NCBI RefSeq assembly: GCF_008642235.1
Contig: NZ_SJEV01000001.1
Coordinates: 1,612,001 to 1,676,000 of the forward strand
DNA length: 64,000 nt
DNA from: Planctomonas psychrotolerans
GTDB lineage: Bacteria > Actinomycetota > Actinomycetes > Actinomycetales > Microbacteriaceae
Direction: 5' to 3'
Part shown: positions 46,034-54,925 of the stretch, in pieces
Numbering within the stretch: the stretch's first letter is position 1
How the letters are laid out: every line of letters starts with the position of its first letter
The notes under the pieces: model-generated
Database searches by the model: none
Seen by the model: the letters and a program-made list of their open reading frames with translations, nothing else
Told to the model about the DNA's origin: nothing
Translations under genes and position numbers: made by a program

Positions 46034-46993
46034 ATGGCCAGCCCCTCATCCAGAATGCTGACCCTGCTGTCCCTGTTGCAGGTCAGCCGGAACTGGTCCG
46101 GCGTCGAGCTCGCCGATCGCCTCGGCGTGAGTCCCCGAACGGTGCGTCGCGACGTCGACCGTCTGCGCGAACTCGGCTACCGGATCGCGTCCGGGAGAGG
46201 ACCGGACGGGGGATACCACCTCGCCGCGGGAAGCGAGTTGCCGCCGTTATCGTTCGACGATGACCAGGCGGTCGCCGTCGCGCTCGCCCTGCGGGTCGCG
46301 CCCGCGTCCGGTGCGGACATCGCCGAGGCGGCGGCTCGAGCGCTCGCGACCGTGCGCCAGGTACTGCCGTCGCGGCTCCGGCACCGCGTCGATGCCCTCG
46401 GCTTCGACGTGCCTCCGGGCTCGGTGCTCGTCGACCCGGATGTGCTCGCGTCCGTCAGTGCGGCGATCACCGCCCGGAGGGTTCTCCGCTTCGAGTACGA
46501 GTACGAGTCCGGATCCGGTGACGCGCGCACCCGTCGAGTCGAACCGCAGGGCATCGTCGCTCGGCGCGGGCGCTGGTACCTCGTCGGGTGGGATATCGAC
46601 GTGGCCGACTGGCGCACGTACCGCATCGACCGGATGCGCCTGCGATCACACACCGGTGCGGCGTTCGTACCGCGGAACCTGCCGGGCGGGGATTCGAGCA
46701 CGTTCCTCGCCGCTCGATTCAAAGGGTCCGGCGGCGACGACGTCTGGCCGTGCGTCGGCCAGGTGGTGGTGTCCGCGGCCGTCCGCGAGCTCGCTCCGTA
46801 TCTTCCCGATGACGCCCTCGCGGCCGAGGGCGCCGATGGGCGCACAGTGCTCACCCTCGGTGCGTGGTCCTGGAGCGCGCTGGCCGCCACGATCGCACGC
46901 TTCGACGCCGAATTCGACGTCGTTCAACCCGACGAGCTCCGGGAGGCCGCACACCGCCTCGGTCGTCGACTGCGTGCCGTCGGCGGCCCGTGA
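46034..46993 (+). CDS. WYL-domain transcriptional regulator (YafY-like)
   Basis: 319 residues. An N-terminal HTH (WSGVELADRLGVSPRTVRRD) is followed by a WYL ligand-sensing domain (RRVLRFEYEYESG, RRVEPQGIVARRGRWYLVGW) and a WCX-like tail. Family members respond to nucleotides or small ligands, often controlling a divergent neighbour, here the VOC gene. No Shine-Dalgarno sequence is evident at the ATG. Confidence 0.92.
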   Translation: MASPSSRMLTLLSLLQVSRNWSGVELADRLGVSPRTVRRDVDRLRELGYRIASGRGPDGGYHLAAGSELPPLSFDDDQAVAVALALRVAPASGADIAEAAARALATVRQVLPSRLRHRVDALGFDVPPGSVLVDPDVLASVSAAITARRVLRFEYEYESGSGDARTRRVEPQGIVARRGRWYLVGWDIDVADWRTYRIDRMRLRSHTGAAFVPRNLPGGDSSTFLAARFKGSGGDDVWPCVGQVVVSAAVRELAPYLPDDALAAEGADGRTVLTLGAWSWSALAATIARFDAEFDVVQPDELREAAHRLGRRLRAVGGP

Positions 46994-47112
46994 CGGTGCG
47001 CGTTCCGGTGTCGGGCGCCGCCGTTCCGGTTCGAGTTCACCGACCAGTTCGTGTTCGCGTAGCTCACTCGGGGCCGCTTGGGAACCCCGGGGCGAGGGGT
47101 GGGGTACCCCCG

Positions 47113-47118
47113 TAGTGT
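47113..47118 (+). promoter_or_regulatory. -10 box (TAGTGT), leaderless
   Basis: TANNNT hexamer with exactly 6 nt to the ATG at 47125. Confidence 0.5.
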
Positions 47119-47124
47119 CGGAGC

Positions 47125-47460
47125 ATGAAGCACGTCACCTATGCGGACAAATCGCTTCTCGTCGGGGACGAGGCTGCGAACGTGCTCCTGGCCTACGCCG
47201 CCGTGCTCGCTCGCAACAACAACGCGGATACGGTGGACATTCGGGCGATCAGCTCCGAAGGAAACAGCACCACGGCGACGTTCCTTCTCGACGCGGGTGC
47301 CCCGCTGATGGCGGAGACCATCAATAGTCCGCTGCCCGAACCGGACAACACGGATGCCGTCGCGTACATGCGGGAGCAGATGACCCGCCTGTCCGAGCGG
47401 CCGACCGGGGTTCCGTTCGACGATCGCATGCCGGACCATGACGGGGACTTCCACTTCTGA
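47125..47460 (+). CDS. Conserved-type hypothetical protein
   Basis: 111 residues, soluble, acidic. Recognisable parts are YADKSLLVGDEAANVLLAYA and DTVDIRAISSEGNSTTATFL, suggesting an alpha/beta domain. I recognise no named family. A leaderless promoter and normal codon use support it as real. Confidence 0.75.
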   Translation: MKHVTYADKSLLVGDEAANVLLAYAAVLARNNNADTVDIRAISSEGNSTTATFLLDAGAPLMAETINSPLPEPDNTDAVAYMREQMTRLSERPTGVPFDDRMPDHDGDFHF

Positions 47461-47500
47461 CGACGCGGAACGCGGAACACCACGGCCGAGGCTGGCAGCG

Positions 47501-48931
47501 TCACCGGCACCAACTGGGCAGGAACCCGCTGACGCTCCGCCTCGTCGCGCCCGTCGCGACATCGACGAAGTACGTGGTGATGTCGGTGAAGGCGGGCAGC
47601 CGGTCGTAGTCGTCGACGGGGCTGCCGGCCGGGACGACCTCGATTGCGGCGAGCTGACCGTTCGGCGACATGCAGAAGTCCCGGATACGGCTCGATTCCG
47701 AGGCCGGGGTGTAGGCGGGCCGGGTTCCCGTGGGATCCACGAGCCTGAGTACCGAACTGATCGAGGTCTGCGCCTCCGAATAGTCGAAGCGATCGAACTG
47801 CTGCAGGTAGGTGTTCTCACCGAGTACGACGATCTTCCCCGCGGTCAGAACCGGATCCGCTTCGGCGGGCGGCAGATCGAGCGGACGCACGCTTCCGTCC
47901 GCGAGATCGATGCGCGATCCGGACAGGGGATCCGCCACGACGAGGTCCGTGGTGCCGGGCACGAACCCGCGGAGTTCGGCGTGCTGGCCGAGCGGCGTCG
48001 GGGGAGTGCCGGTGACGGGATCGACGAGGTACAGCTGCGTGTCCTCCGCCTGCGCCACCAGTGCGGTGGTGCCCGGGACGAACAGGTAGTCCAGCACGGG
48101 AAGGGGTGCGCCGTCGAGCCCGACGACCTGAACCGGCACTCCCGACGCGTCGGTCAGATCCAGTACGAAGAGGGGAGCGGGGCGGGTCGACGTGACCGCA
48201 TCGAGCTCCCCTCCCATCCGGAAGCCGACCAACTCGTCCGACATCCGGAGATCGTGCAACGGACCTCCGGCCGGTGTCCCGACGGTGGTCGACACGCCGT
48301 CGCTGAGCGACGTGAGCACGAGCGCGGTGGTGTCGTCCTGCTCCTGCAGCACGGTCATCAGCACCGTCTCGCTCGCCGCATACTCCTGGATCCGCGGCGC
48401 CTCGAACACCACGGTCGATTCCGCGCCGGTCGGAGAGTTGCGGAGCACCCGGTCGGGCGCGTCCACACCCGCCTCGGTCGTCGTGTTCCGCAGCAGGGTG
48501 TAGACGTCGACGCTCGGGGTGACGAAGTCGTAGTCGAACCGCCGCGCCGCGTTCGTGAATGCTCCGGTCACGTCGGCAACCGACACGGAGTAGTCGGTGT
48601 CGTAGTCGAGGATCTCCTGGAAGCGGATGGTGATGGCCGCCGCGTCGACCGACACGTCGACCGGGACGGACGGCGTCACCGTGACCTGCGATGCATCGAT
48701 GTCGGTCAGCGACTGATTGGCGTGCAGGACGAGCCGTTGCTCCGCGCGGGCCACGAGGGCACGGGTGTTGATCTCCGCCGAGTTCAGTCGCGGTCCCTGC
48801 GTCGCGTTCGCGGCCCCGAGAGCGATGGCCGCACCGGCGAGCACGGTGAGTACCACTCCGTTGACGCGTCGGAACCGCGAGCGGCCCGGGCGCGGCCCGC
48901 CGCCCCCGTCCGCGGCAGGGTCAGTAGACAT
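47501..48931 (-). CDS. Membrane-anchored extracellular protein, hypothetical
   Basis: 476 residues. One N-terminal membrane helix (VVLTVLAGAAIALGAANA, about 26-43), then an Ig/fibronectin-like beta region (ITIRFQEILDYDTDYSVSV), then repeated short beta strands ending in LVDPVTG-like and LADGSVRPL-like units that suggest a beta-propeller. No family is recognised. Its start overlaps the end of the TIGR03943 gene by 11 bases, so the permease, TIGR03943 protein and this protein are probably made together. Confidence 0.72.
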   Translation of the reverse strand: MSTDPAADGGGGPRPGRSRFRRVNGVVLTVLAGAAIALGAANATQGPRLNSAEINTRALVARAEQRLVLHANQSLTDIDASQVTVTPSVPVDVSVDAAAITIRFQEILDYDTDYSVSVADVTGAFTNAARRFDYDFVTPSVDVYTLLRNTTTEAGVDAPDRVLRNSPTGAESTVVFEAPRIQEYAASETVLMTVLQEQDDTTALVLTSLSDGVSTTVGTPAGGPLHDLRMSDELVGFRMGGELDAVTSTRPAPLFVLDLTDASGVPVQVVGLDGAPLPVLDYLFVPGTTALVAQAEDTQLYLVDPVTGTPPTPLGQHAELRGFVPGTTDLVVADPLSGSRIDLADGSVRPLDLPPAEADPVLTAGKIVVLGENTYLQQFDRFDYSEAQTSISSVLRLVDPTGTRPAYTPASESSRIRDFCMSPNGQLAAIEVVPAGSPVDDYDRLPAFTDITTYFVDVATGATRRSVSGFLPSWCR

Positions 48932-49730
48932 AGGGCTGATTCGGTTGCGTGGTCTCTTCGATCGTCACCGGGGTGATCGCCGTCGTCTGCAGGCTGGCGA
49001 GGCTCGGATTCGCGTCGAACTCGCCCGTGACGGTGACCCAGCTGTCGACCGGGAAGCGGTCCTGCCACCCCGGCGCATATACGGCCACGCCGACGGGCTG
49101 CGCATCCACGGCGCAGCAGGTGACCACGAAGCGGGCGACGTAGAACACGTTCTCCGCATCGTCGGGGTCGGGGGTGACGAAGCCGGTGAGCGTGACCGGG
49201 GTGCCCGCGAAGTAGTCGTCGCTCGCCCCCTGCCGGATCAGCGCAGCCCAGTCCTTCACGGTGAAGGACGAGTAATCGCCGCCGGTGAGGTCGATAGATT
49301 CCGCCGTCGGTCCGGCGACCGAGGCGTTGAGGTCCCGCTTCTCCACGGTCGAGGTCGTCAGTGTGGCGGGGGGAAGAGCGAGCAGGGCGCCTGCGGTCAG
49401 CACGATGACGAGCACGCTGCCGACCAGCGCCGCGGTTCCGCTCGGCGGCTTCCCGCCCGGCTCCTCTGGCTGGTGGTCGGGCTCGTGCGCGTGGTCGTCG
49501 TGCGCATGGTCGTGCTCGGTATCGTCCAGCTCGGCGTCGGCCGAGGGCACGATGGCGAACGCCGCGACCGTGAAGACGGCGGCGAGCACGGCCATCACGG
49601 CGGTGAACACGAAGTACCGCGGATGGATGTACAGGCCGAGCTGTCCCGTCACGGTCAGCCACAGGGTGGCGATGATTCCGATCAGGCTGAGCAGCACTCC
49701 CGGCCACCGCGCGATGAACCGTTCACGCAA
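48921..49730 (-). CDS. TIGR03943-family membrane protein (permease partner)
   Basis: 269 residues. Two N-terminal helices, a His/Asp-rich loop (EHDHAHDDHAHEPDHQ, about 72-87), a third helix and a C-terminal extracellular OB-like domain (FVVTCCAVDAQPVGVAVY), characteristic of TIGR03943 proteins. These occur next to UPF0718-type permeases, as here. The His-rich loop suggests divalent-metal binding. Its start lies 8 bases inside the permease gene. Confidence 0.85.
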   Translation of the reverse strand: MRERFIARWPGVLLSLIGIIATLWLTVTGQLGLYIHPRYFVFTAVMAVLAAVFTVAAFAIVPSADAELDDTEHDHAHDDHAHEPDHQPEEPGGKPPSGTAALVGSVLVIVLTAGALLALPPATLTTSTVEKRDLNASVAGPTAESIDLTGGDYSSFTVKDWAALIRQGASDDYFAGTPVTLTGFVTPDPDDAENVFYVARFVVTCCAVDAQPVGVAVYAPGWQDRFPVDSWVTVTGEFDANPSLASLQTTAITPVTIEETTQPNQPYVY

Positions 49731-50730
49731 GGAGGTTCACCCCCAAGCCGAGCACGAGGCAGCAGAGGCCGACGGTGAGCGTCACCCGCAGCAGGGTCGA
49801 CGCGGTGAACGTGGTGCGCAGCAGGGCGAGCATCTTCACGTCGACCATGGCGCCGAACACCAGGAACGCGACGATGCTGCCCGGAAGGAAGGTGGAACCG
49901 AAGGACAGGATGAAGAATGCGTCGACGTTCGAGCAGATGGCGATGATGAACGCCAGCGCCATCAGGGCCAGCACGGAGAGCACCGGGTGGCCGCCGAGGG
50001 TTGCCAGCAGGTCGCGGGACACCCCGACCTGGATCGCTCCGGCGACGGCGGAGCCCACGATCAGTGCGGGCAGCATGGTGCTCGTCTCCTCCGCGAAGGC
50101 GAGCACACCGCGGCGGAACCGCGAGCCCTCGACGGGCTTGTCGTGGTCGACGTGGCAGGTCGCTTCGAACCGGGGTGTCAGGAGCTGCTCCTGGCGCGGA
50201 TGCATGCTGAACAACCAGCCGATGAGGTTCGCGATGGCGAATCCGCCGAGGATGCGTCCGAGGAGAATCCCGTGGTCCCAGCCGAAGGCCTGGTACGTGG
50301 TGATGATCGTCACCGGGTTGAGGATGGGAGCCGCCAGCAGGAAGGTCATGGCTTCGGGGACGGACAGCCCCTTGACCAGTAGTCCACGCGCCAGGGGCAC
50401 GTTCCCGCACTCGCACACCGGCAGCAGCACGCCGAGCAACGACATCACGGCCCGGCGCGCGACGGGGTGGGTGGGCAGCAGACGGGTGAACACCCGCGCG
50501 GGCACGAACAGCTGCACGCCGATGGAGAGGATCACCCCGAGGAACACGAAGGGCAGGGACTCGATGACGACGCTGATGGAGAGGGTGAAGAAGTCCTGCA
50601 CCAGCTCGGGCAGATTCTCGGACGGCTCCTCGGGGCTCAGTGCCCGCAGGGTGAGGAGTACGACGGTGAGGCCGATCCCCGCCGTCAGTCCCGTCGCGAT
50701 GCGCGGCTGAGTCGCTGTGCGGATGTCCAC
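49723..50730 (-). CDS. UPF0718-type permease
   Basis: 335 residues from a GTG, with eight or nine membrane helices. LLPVCECGNVPLARGL, including the CxCG motif, and FLLAAPILNPVTIITTYQAFG identify the UPF0718/DUF318 permease family. Transport role is unproven; association with a His-rich TIGR03943 protein points to a metal or metalloid. A leaderless -10 (TACCCT) lies 6 nt upstream. Confidence 0.9.
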   Translation of the reverse strand: MDIRTATQPRIATGLTAGIGLTVVLLTLRALSPEEPSENLPELVQDFFTLSISVVIESLPFVFLGVILSIGVQLFVPARVFTRLLPTHPVARRAVMSLLGVLLPVCECGNVPLARGLLVKGLSVPEAMTFLLAAPILNPVTIITTYQAFGWDHGILLGRILGGFAIANLIGWLFSMHPRQEQLLTPRFEATCHVDHDKPVEGSRFRRGVLAFAEETSTMLPALIVGSAVAGAIQVGVSRDLLATLGGHPVLSVLALMALAFIIAICSNVDAFFILSFGSTFLPGSIVAFLVFGAMVDVKMLALLRTTFTASTLLRVTLTVGLCCLVLGLGVNLLA

Positions 50731-50736
50731 GACCCA

Positions 50737-50742
50737 AGGGTA
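50737..50742 (-). promoter_or_regulatory. -10 box (TACCCT) of the permease gene, leaderless
   Basis: TANNNT hexamer on the reverse strand with exactly 6 nt to the GTG at 50730. Confidence 0.5.
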
Positions 50743-50892
50743 CGGTGCCCGCGTCCCCGGCTACGCTCCACCGCGTCGAGTCGACCGCGAACGCGGGTCA
50801 GCGGCACGATGCCCGTGAGCTTCTGGCCGCCGACGACCCGTCCCCGCAGCCCTGGCCGATCCACGACCGAGGAAGCGGGCCGGCCCCTGCGG

Positions 50893-51654
50893 TCAGCGGA
50901 CCCGGCGCCGATGGATCCGGGTCGCCAGTACGTAGCCGAGCACGAGGACGCCTCCGCACCAGGCGAGGGCCGCCCAGATGTCCGCGCCGGGTGCCCGCTC
51001 TGCGAAGAGATCACGGATCGTGTTGACGATCGAGGTGACCGGCTGGTTCTCGGCGAACCAGCGCACCGGGCCGGGCATGGTGTCGGTGGGGACGAACGCC
51101 GAACTGAGGAACGGCAGGAAGATGAGCGGGTAGGAGAACGCGCTGGCGCCGTCGACGGTCTTCGCCGAGAGTCCCGCGACCACGGCGATCCAGGTCAGTG
51201 CGAGGGTGAACAGCAGCAGGATGCCGACGACGACCAACCATGCCAGCGGACTCGCGCCGGTTCGGAAGCCCATGAGGAACGCGACACCGATCACCACGGC
51301 GAGCGAGATCGAGTTGGCGACGAGTGACGTGACGACGTGGCCCCACAGCACCGCGGACCGGGCGATGGGCATCGACTGGAACCGATCGATGATGCCGCCC
51401 GAGAGGTCGGTGAACAACCGGTAGGCGGTGTAGGCGATCCCGGACGCGACGGTGATGAGCAGGATGCCGGGCAGCAGATAGTTCACGTACGGTCCGGATC
51501 CGGTGTCGATCGCCCCGCCGAACACGTAGACGAAGAGCAGCAGGAAAGCGATCGGCATGATCGCCGTGGTGACGATGGTGTCCGGGCTCCGCAGGATGTG
51601 GCGCAGGGAGCGACCGGTGAGGGCGACGGTGTCGCCGTAGTGGTGCGAGGTCAT
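50893..51654 (-). CDS. ABC-2 type exporter permease (DrrB-like)
   Basis: 253 residues with six membrane helices. PIAFLLLFVYVFGGAID and the central IIDRFQSMPIARSAVLWGHV loop are typical of the daunorubicin-resistance permease group. Paired with the upstream ATPase (4-base overlap), it should form a drug or lipid exporter. Substrate unknown. Confidence 0.92.
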   Translation of the reverse strand: MTSHHYGDTVALTGRSLRHILRSPDTIVTTAIMPIAFLLLFVYVFGGAIDTGSGPYVNYLLPGILLITVASGIAYTAYRLFTDLSGGIIDRFQSMPIARSAVLWGHVVTSLVANSISLAVVIGVAFLMGFRTGASPLAWLVVVGILLLFTLALTWIAVVAGLSAKTVDGASAFSYPLIFLPFLSSAFVPTDTMPGPVRWFAENQPVTSIVNTIRDLFAERAPGADIWAALAWCGGVLVLGYVLATRIHRRRVR

Positions 51655-52475
51655 GATTCACGCGTCCCGTCTGTGCTGGCAGCACCGTCGGCGCCCCTGG
51701 CGGATGCGGGCCCGGTGCCGACGATGGCGAGGAAGATCTCCTCGAGGGTGGGGTGTTTCTCGACGTACTCGACGGTCGTCGGGGGCAGCAGCCGCCTCAG
51801 TTCCGCGAGCGTGCCATTCGCGATGATGCGCCCCTCGTGGAGGATCGCGATGCGGTCGGCGAGGTGCTCGGCTTCGTCGAGGTGCTGCGTCGTCAGCAGA
51901 ATGGTGGTCCCGCCGGCGGCGAGGTCCGTGATGGTCCGCCACACGTCGATGCGCGACTGGGGATCGAGCCCCGTGGTCGGTTCGTCCAGGAAGACCACCC
52001 CGGGGTTTCCGATGAGGCTCATGGCGATGTCGAGCCGTCGCCGCATCCCTCCCGAGTAGGTGCCGGCCTTCCGCCCGCCCGCGTCGGTGAGGTCGAACCG
52101 GGCGAGCAGGTCGTCGGCAACGGCGGCAGGATTCGGCACGTGGCGCAGCTTGGCGATGAGGACGAGGTTCTCCCGGCCGCTGAGGATCTCGTCCACGGCG
52201 GCGAACTGCCCGGTGAGGCTGATCTCCTCGCGGACCCGACCGGCGTGGGTGCCGACGTCGAGACCACCGACGGTGGCGGTGCCCCCGTCCGCCGCGAGCA
52301 GCGTCGCCAGAATGCGAACGGTGGTGGTCTTGCCTGCTCCGTTCGAACCGAGGAGCGCGAAGATGCTTCCCGGGGCGACCTCGAAGTCCACGCCCCGGAG
52401 CACTTCCACATTCCGGAACGATTTCCGGAGCCCCTGCACGCGGATGGCGGGAGGGGAGTCGATGATCGCGGTCAT
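51651..52475 (-). CDS. ABC transporter ATP-binding protein (DrrA-like)
   Basis: 274 residues. Walker A GSNGAGKTTT, signature YSGGMRRRLDIAMSL, Walker B VVFLDEPTTGLDPQSR and the H-loop TTQHLDEAEHLADRI are all intact. The C-terminal tail (TTVEYVEKHPTLEEIFLAI) is as in DrrA-type exporters. The ATG overlaps the DUF1048 stop. With the permease it forms an exporter under the PadR regulator. Confidence 0.95.
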   Translation of the reverse strand: MTAIIDSPPAIRVQGLRKSFRNVEVLRGVDFEVAPGSIFALLGSNGAGKTTTVRILATLLAADGGTATVGGLDVGTHAGRVREEISLTGQFAAVDEILSGRENLVLIAKLRHVPNPAAVADDLLARFDLTDAGGRKAGTYSGGMRRRLDIAMSLIGNPGVVFLDEPTTGLDPQSRIDVWRTITDLAAGGTTILLTTQHLDEAEHLADRIAILHEGRIIANGTLAELRRLLPPTTVEYVEKHPTLEEIFLAIVGTGPASARGADGAASTDGTRES

Positions 52476-52837
52476 GATCCAGCCCCCTGCTCCCGTTCGG
52501 CGCGGTCGACGGCATCGGAGAGTCGTTGCTGCTCCTTGGTGAGCCACGATCCCAGGCCGTAGTTGCGTTTGAACGCTTCGGCGAATTCCACCGGGTCGTC
52601 TCCGACGACCTCACGGATCGGTGTTCCCGCGGCCGCGCTCTGCTCCAGCAGGTCGGCCAGGTCTTCGAGCATGACGGTCAAGCTCTCGCCGTCACTCGGA
52701 CCGGTGTGCATCAGATACCGTTCGATGCCCTCGGCCGCGGTGCGGTAGGCGACCGGCAGCCGCTTGACTCGATCGCGATACGCCCGCCAGCGCCGCTTGT
52801 CGCCGATCAGCGTGGTGATGATGCGGGGGACTCCCAT
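52472..52837 (-). CDS. DUF1048 protein
   Basis: 121 residues from an ATG preceded by AGGAGG. Helical throughout: IGDKRRWRAYRDRVKRLP and YRTAAEGIERYLMHTG are DUF1048 features. These proteins commonly lie between PadR regulators and ABC exporters; function unknown. It overlaps the padR-like gene by 31 bases, so the start may vary. Confidence 0.85.
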   Translation of the reverse strand: MGVPRIITTLIGDKRRWRAYRDRVKRLPVAYRTAAEGIERYLMHTGPSDGESLTVMLEDLADLLEQSAAAGTPIREVVGDDPVEFAEAFKRNYGLGSWLTKEQQRLSDAVDRAEREQGAGS

Positions 52838-53178
52838 GGTTCCGTACCTCCTTGACGGAGCTGTTCGAGATGTTCTGCGAGGAAGCTCCATGTCCTCCAG
52901 AACTCGGTGAGGTACTCCTGCCCTTGTGCGTTGAGGGAGTACACCTTGCGGGGCGGGCCCTTCTCCGACGGGACCTTCTCCACGTCGACCAGACTGCGCT
53001 GTTCGATCCGCACGAGCAGGGCGTAGATCGTGCCTTCGGCGATATCGGTGAAGCCCTGGTCCCGCAGTCGTGCGGTGATCTCGTAGCCGTAGGCGGGTCG
53101 TGTGGACAGGAGAGCGAGCACGATGCCCTCGAGCACGCCCTTCAGCATCTCCGTGGTCTGTTTACCCATTGCCGCCAT
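52807..53178 (-). CDS. PadR family transcriptional regulator
   Basis: 123 residues (120 if started at ATG 53169). The winged HTH reads LEGIVLALLSTRPAYGYEIT, GTIYALLVRIEQRSLVDVEK and KGPPRKVYSLNAQG, the classical PadR pattern. It is the first gene of the exporter operon, with a palindromic site (53194-53215) over its promoter, so it probably represses its own operon until an exporter substrate is present. Confidence 0.93.
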   Translation of the reverse strand: MAAMGKQTTEMLKGVLEGIVLALLSTRPAYGYEITARLRDQGFTDIAEGTIYALLVRIEQRSLVDVEKVPSEKGPPRKVYSLNAQGQEYLTEFWRTWSFLAEHLEQLRQGGTEPWESPASSPR

Positions 53179-53193
53179 CCCGCTACTCAGTGT

Positions 53194-53215
53194 TACTTGC
53201 TACCGGTACATAGTA
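53194..53215. promoter_or_regulatory. Probable PadR operator
   Basis: Imperfect palindrome TACT-TGC-TACCGGTA-CAT-AGTA, with an 8-bp self-complementary centre and matching ends (16 of 22 positions). It overlaps an AT-rich -10-like region (TAATAC on the reverse strand) upstream of the padR-like gene. Confidence 0.55.
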
Positions 53216-53466
53216 TTACAGATTAGCGGCTACGCAATAGGCATTCCGTGATTCCCGTCGGGCGAGGCGGCCGCGCGCCTCGGCCATCGTGGGTCGGCGA
53301 CGACGAGCGTGCACTGAGTGCGGCCAGGATGGTGCGGCGGCGGCTGAGCGGCGCATGTGGGACGAGGGAAGGGGAGGCGTCATTCTCCGCCGCCAGGTCT
53401 GGCTCGCCGACAACGCGGGTTGCGCTCGCGGCCGCCGTCGCGCCCCGCACCGGCAGCTGAGTGGAA

Positions 53467-54153
53467 CTATCGGTTGCGTTCGGTCGCGGCGTCCGGGATG
53501 AACACGATCTCCGATTCGCGCGGGAGTCCCTCCCCGGAGTCGGTGCGGAAGACGATCGGGAGCCCGCGCGCCCGTGCCCAGTCCGTGCTGTCGGTGACCT
53601 GGACGTGCACGTGCGGTTGCGTGCTGTTCCCCGAGTTCCCGCACTGACCGATCGGCCGGCCGGCCGTCACGCGGTCGCCCACCTGCACGCGCACCGAGCC
53701 CTTCCGCAGGTGAGCCGTGAGCACGTACGGTCCGCCGTCGCCGAGGGAGATCACGACGTGGTTTCCGGCGATCGCACCCGGGCCCCGTCGGATGCGCCGG
53801 GGCTGGGCCGCCAGGTACGGGACCAGTGCGAGCTGCGACCTGCGCGCCTCGTGATCGCGCTCGCCGTCGTGAGCGATGACCACGGTGCCGGTGGCCGGCG
53901 ACCTCACGACCGCGCCGAATCCGACGAAGGTTTCCGGTTCTTCTGTCGTCAGGACCGCTCGCCAGTTCCCCCGCGCCGCCCGCCCCCGAGAATCGACGGG
54001 GATGAGGTCGATCGCGTAGGTGGTGCCCATCAGGTCGGTGCCATGGCTCGGCACTCGGCGCGCCGGGCTGTTCCGCGCACGGATCCATCCCGTCAGGGGG
54101 TACGTGAGCGGTACCGGTTCGGATCCGGGCGGCGACTGGGGCACGGGATCCAT
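53467..54153 (-). CDS. M23-like metallopeptidase domain protein without signal peptide
   Basis: 228 residues. SHGTDLMGTTYAIDL and PHVHVQV carry the zinc ligands of a LytM/M23 subgroup seen in actinobacteria. No signal peptide or membrane helix is visible, so it may be cytosolic, leave by another route, or have a misassigned start. Substrate unknown. The ~290 bases downstream to the padR-like gene contain no supported gene. Confidence 0.82.
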   Translation of the reverse strand: MDPVPQSPPGSEPVPLTYPLTGWIRARNSPARRVPSHGTDLMGTTYAIDLIPVDSRGRAARGNWRAVLTTEEPETFVGFGAVVRSPATGTVVIAHDGERDHEARRSQLALVPYLAAQPRRIRRGPGAIAGNHVVISLGDGGPYVLTAHLRKGSVRVQVGDRVTAGRPIGQCGNSGNSTQPHVHVQVTDSTDWARARGLPIVFRTDSGEGLPRESEIVFIPDAATERNR

Positions 54154-54199
54154 CCTCTTCCGTACCTCGGTCGAGCGCGAGGGGAGTGATTGTGCGGGA

Positions 54200-54835
54200 T
54201 CACCCGTCGTCCCGCGGCGGTCCGCCGTACCGCCGGATCGAATGGCTCGCCTGTGCGAGCGCGACGATCTTCAGGATCAGCTGGTTGTGCATGTGCATGC
54301 CGATGGCGGCCGTGAGGATGACGTCCTCGAGGTCGTCCCGTGCATGGGTGACGGTCAGCTGTGCTTCGGCGATGGCATCGGCGGCCCGCCCGTAGGCCGC
54401 GAGGACATCGGCTCCCGGCGCGATCCCAGCCGCTTCCATCGCGGCGACATGCCGGTCCACGGCGAAGCGGGCTTCGCTCGGGTCACCCGGCCAGCCCATG
54501 GCCTGCACCAGACCGTCGACGGACGGCGACGGTTCCGCCGGGCTGCCGTCGAGGCCCAGCACCACGTGCTGCACCGTCCTCAGGAGCATCAGTCGCTGGG
54601 CAGGGGAGTCATCGGCGCCGATGGCGGCGTCGAGGATCCGGCGGATGTCGTCAAGACCGAGCCCGACGACGGAGCGAAGTCCCTGGATGAGGGCGAGGCG
54701 CCGCACGTGCCGATCGCCGTAGTCGGCCCGCGTCGGGTGAATCGGGTCGCCGGCCGCGAGCAGACCCGAACGGAGGTAGAACTTGATGCTCGCGGGGCTG
54801 ACCCCGGTCGCCTCGCTGAGTTCACCGAGTCTCAT
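54200..54835 (-). CDS. MerR family transcriptional regulator
   Basis: 211 residues from an ATG preceded by GGAGGAGGAAG. The MerR HTH reads MRLGELSEATGVSPASIKFY, then LRSGLLAAGDPIHPTRADYG and VVGLGLDDIRRILDAAIG. The C-terminal ~100 residues are a helical effector domain without an obvious metal-binding cysteine set. Divergent from the DUF2306 gene with a palindrome between, so it probably controls that gene and itself. Confidence 0.9.
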   Translation of the reverse strand: MRLGELSEATGVSPASIKFYLRSGLLAAGDPIHPTRADYGDRHVRRLALIQGLRSVVGLGLDDIRRILDAAIGADDSPAQRLMLLRTVQHVVLGLDGSPAEPSPSVDGLVQAMGWPGDPSEARFAVDRHVAAMEAAGIAPGADVLAAYGRAADAIAEAQLTVTHARDDLEDVILTAAIGMHMHNQLILKIVALAQASHSIRRYGGPPRDDG

Positions 54836-54901
54836 GCCGATCTTCCTCCTCCGGAGCATGGGATAGCTGCACGGCCCTCAACTCTCCTGATGGTGCAGGC
54901 T

Positions 54902-54918
54902 GGATAGTGCAACTATCC
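54902..54918. promoter_or_regulatory. MerR-type operator overlapping the DUF2306 promoter
   Basis: Perfect inverted repeat GGATAGT-GCA-ACTATCC. Its right arm includes most of the TATCCT hexamer (54914-54919), 6 nt before ATG 54926. A related half site (ATAGCTGCAC) lies at 54863-54872. Confidence 0.65.
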
Positions 54919-54925
54919 TATGAGC

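Noticed and set aside
53216-53466. Possible short genes between the padR-like and M23-like genes
   Set aside because: Open frames here have no ribosome sites, are composition-driven and overlap on both strands.
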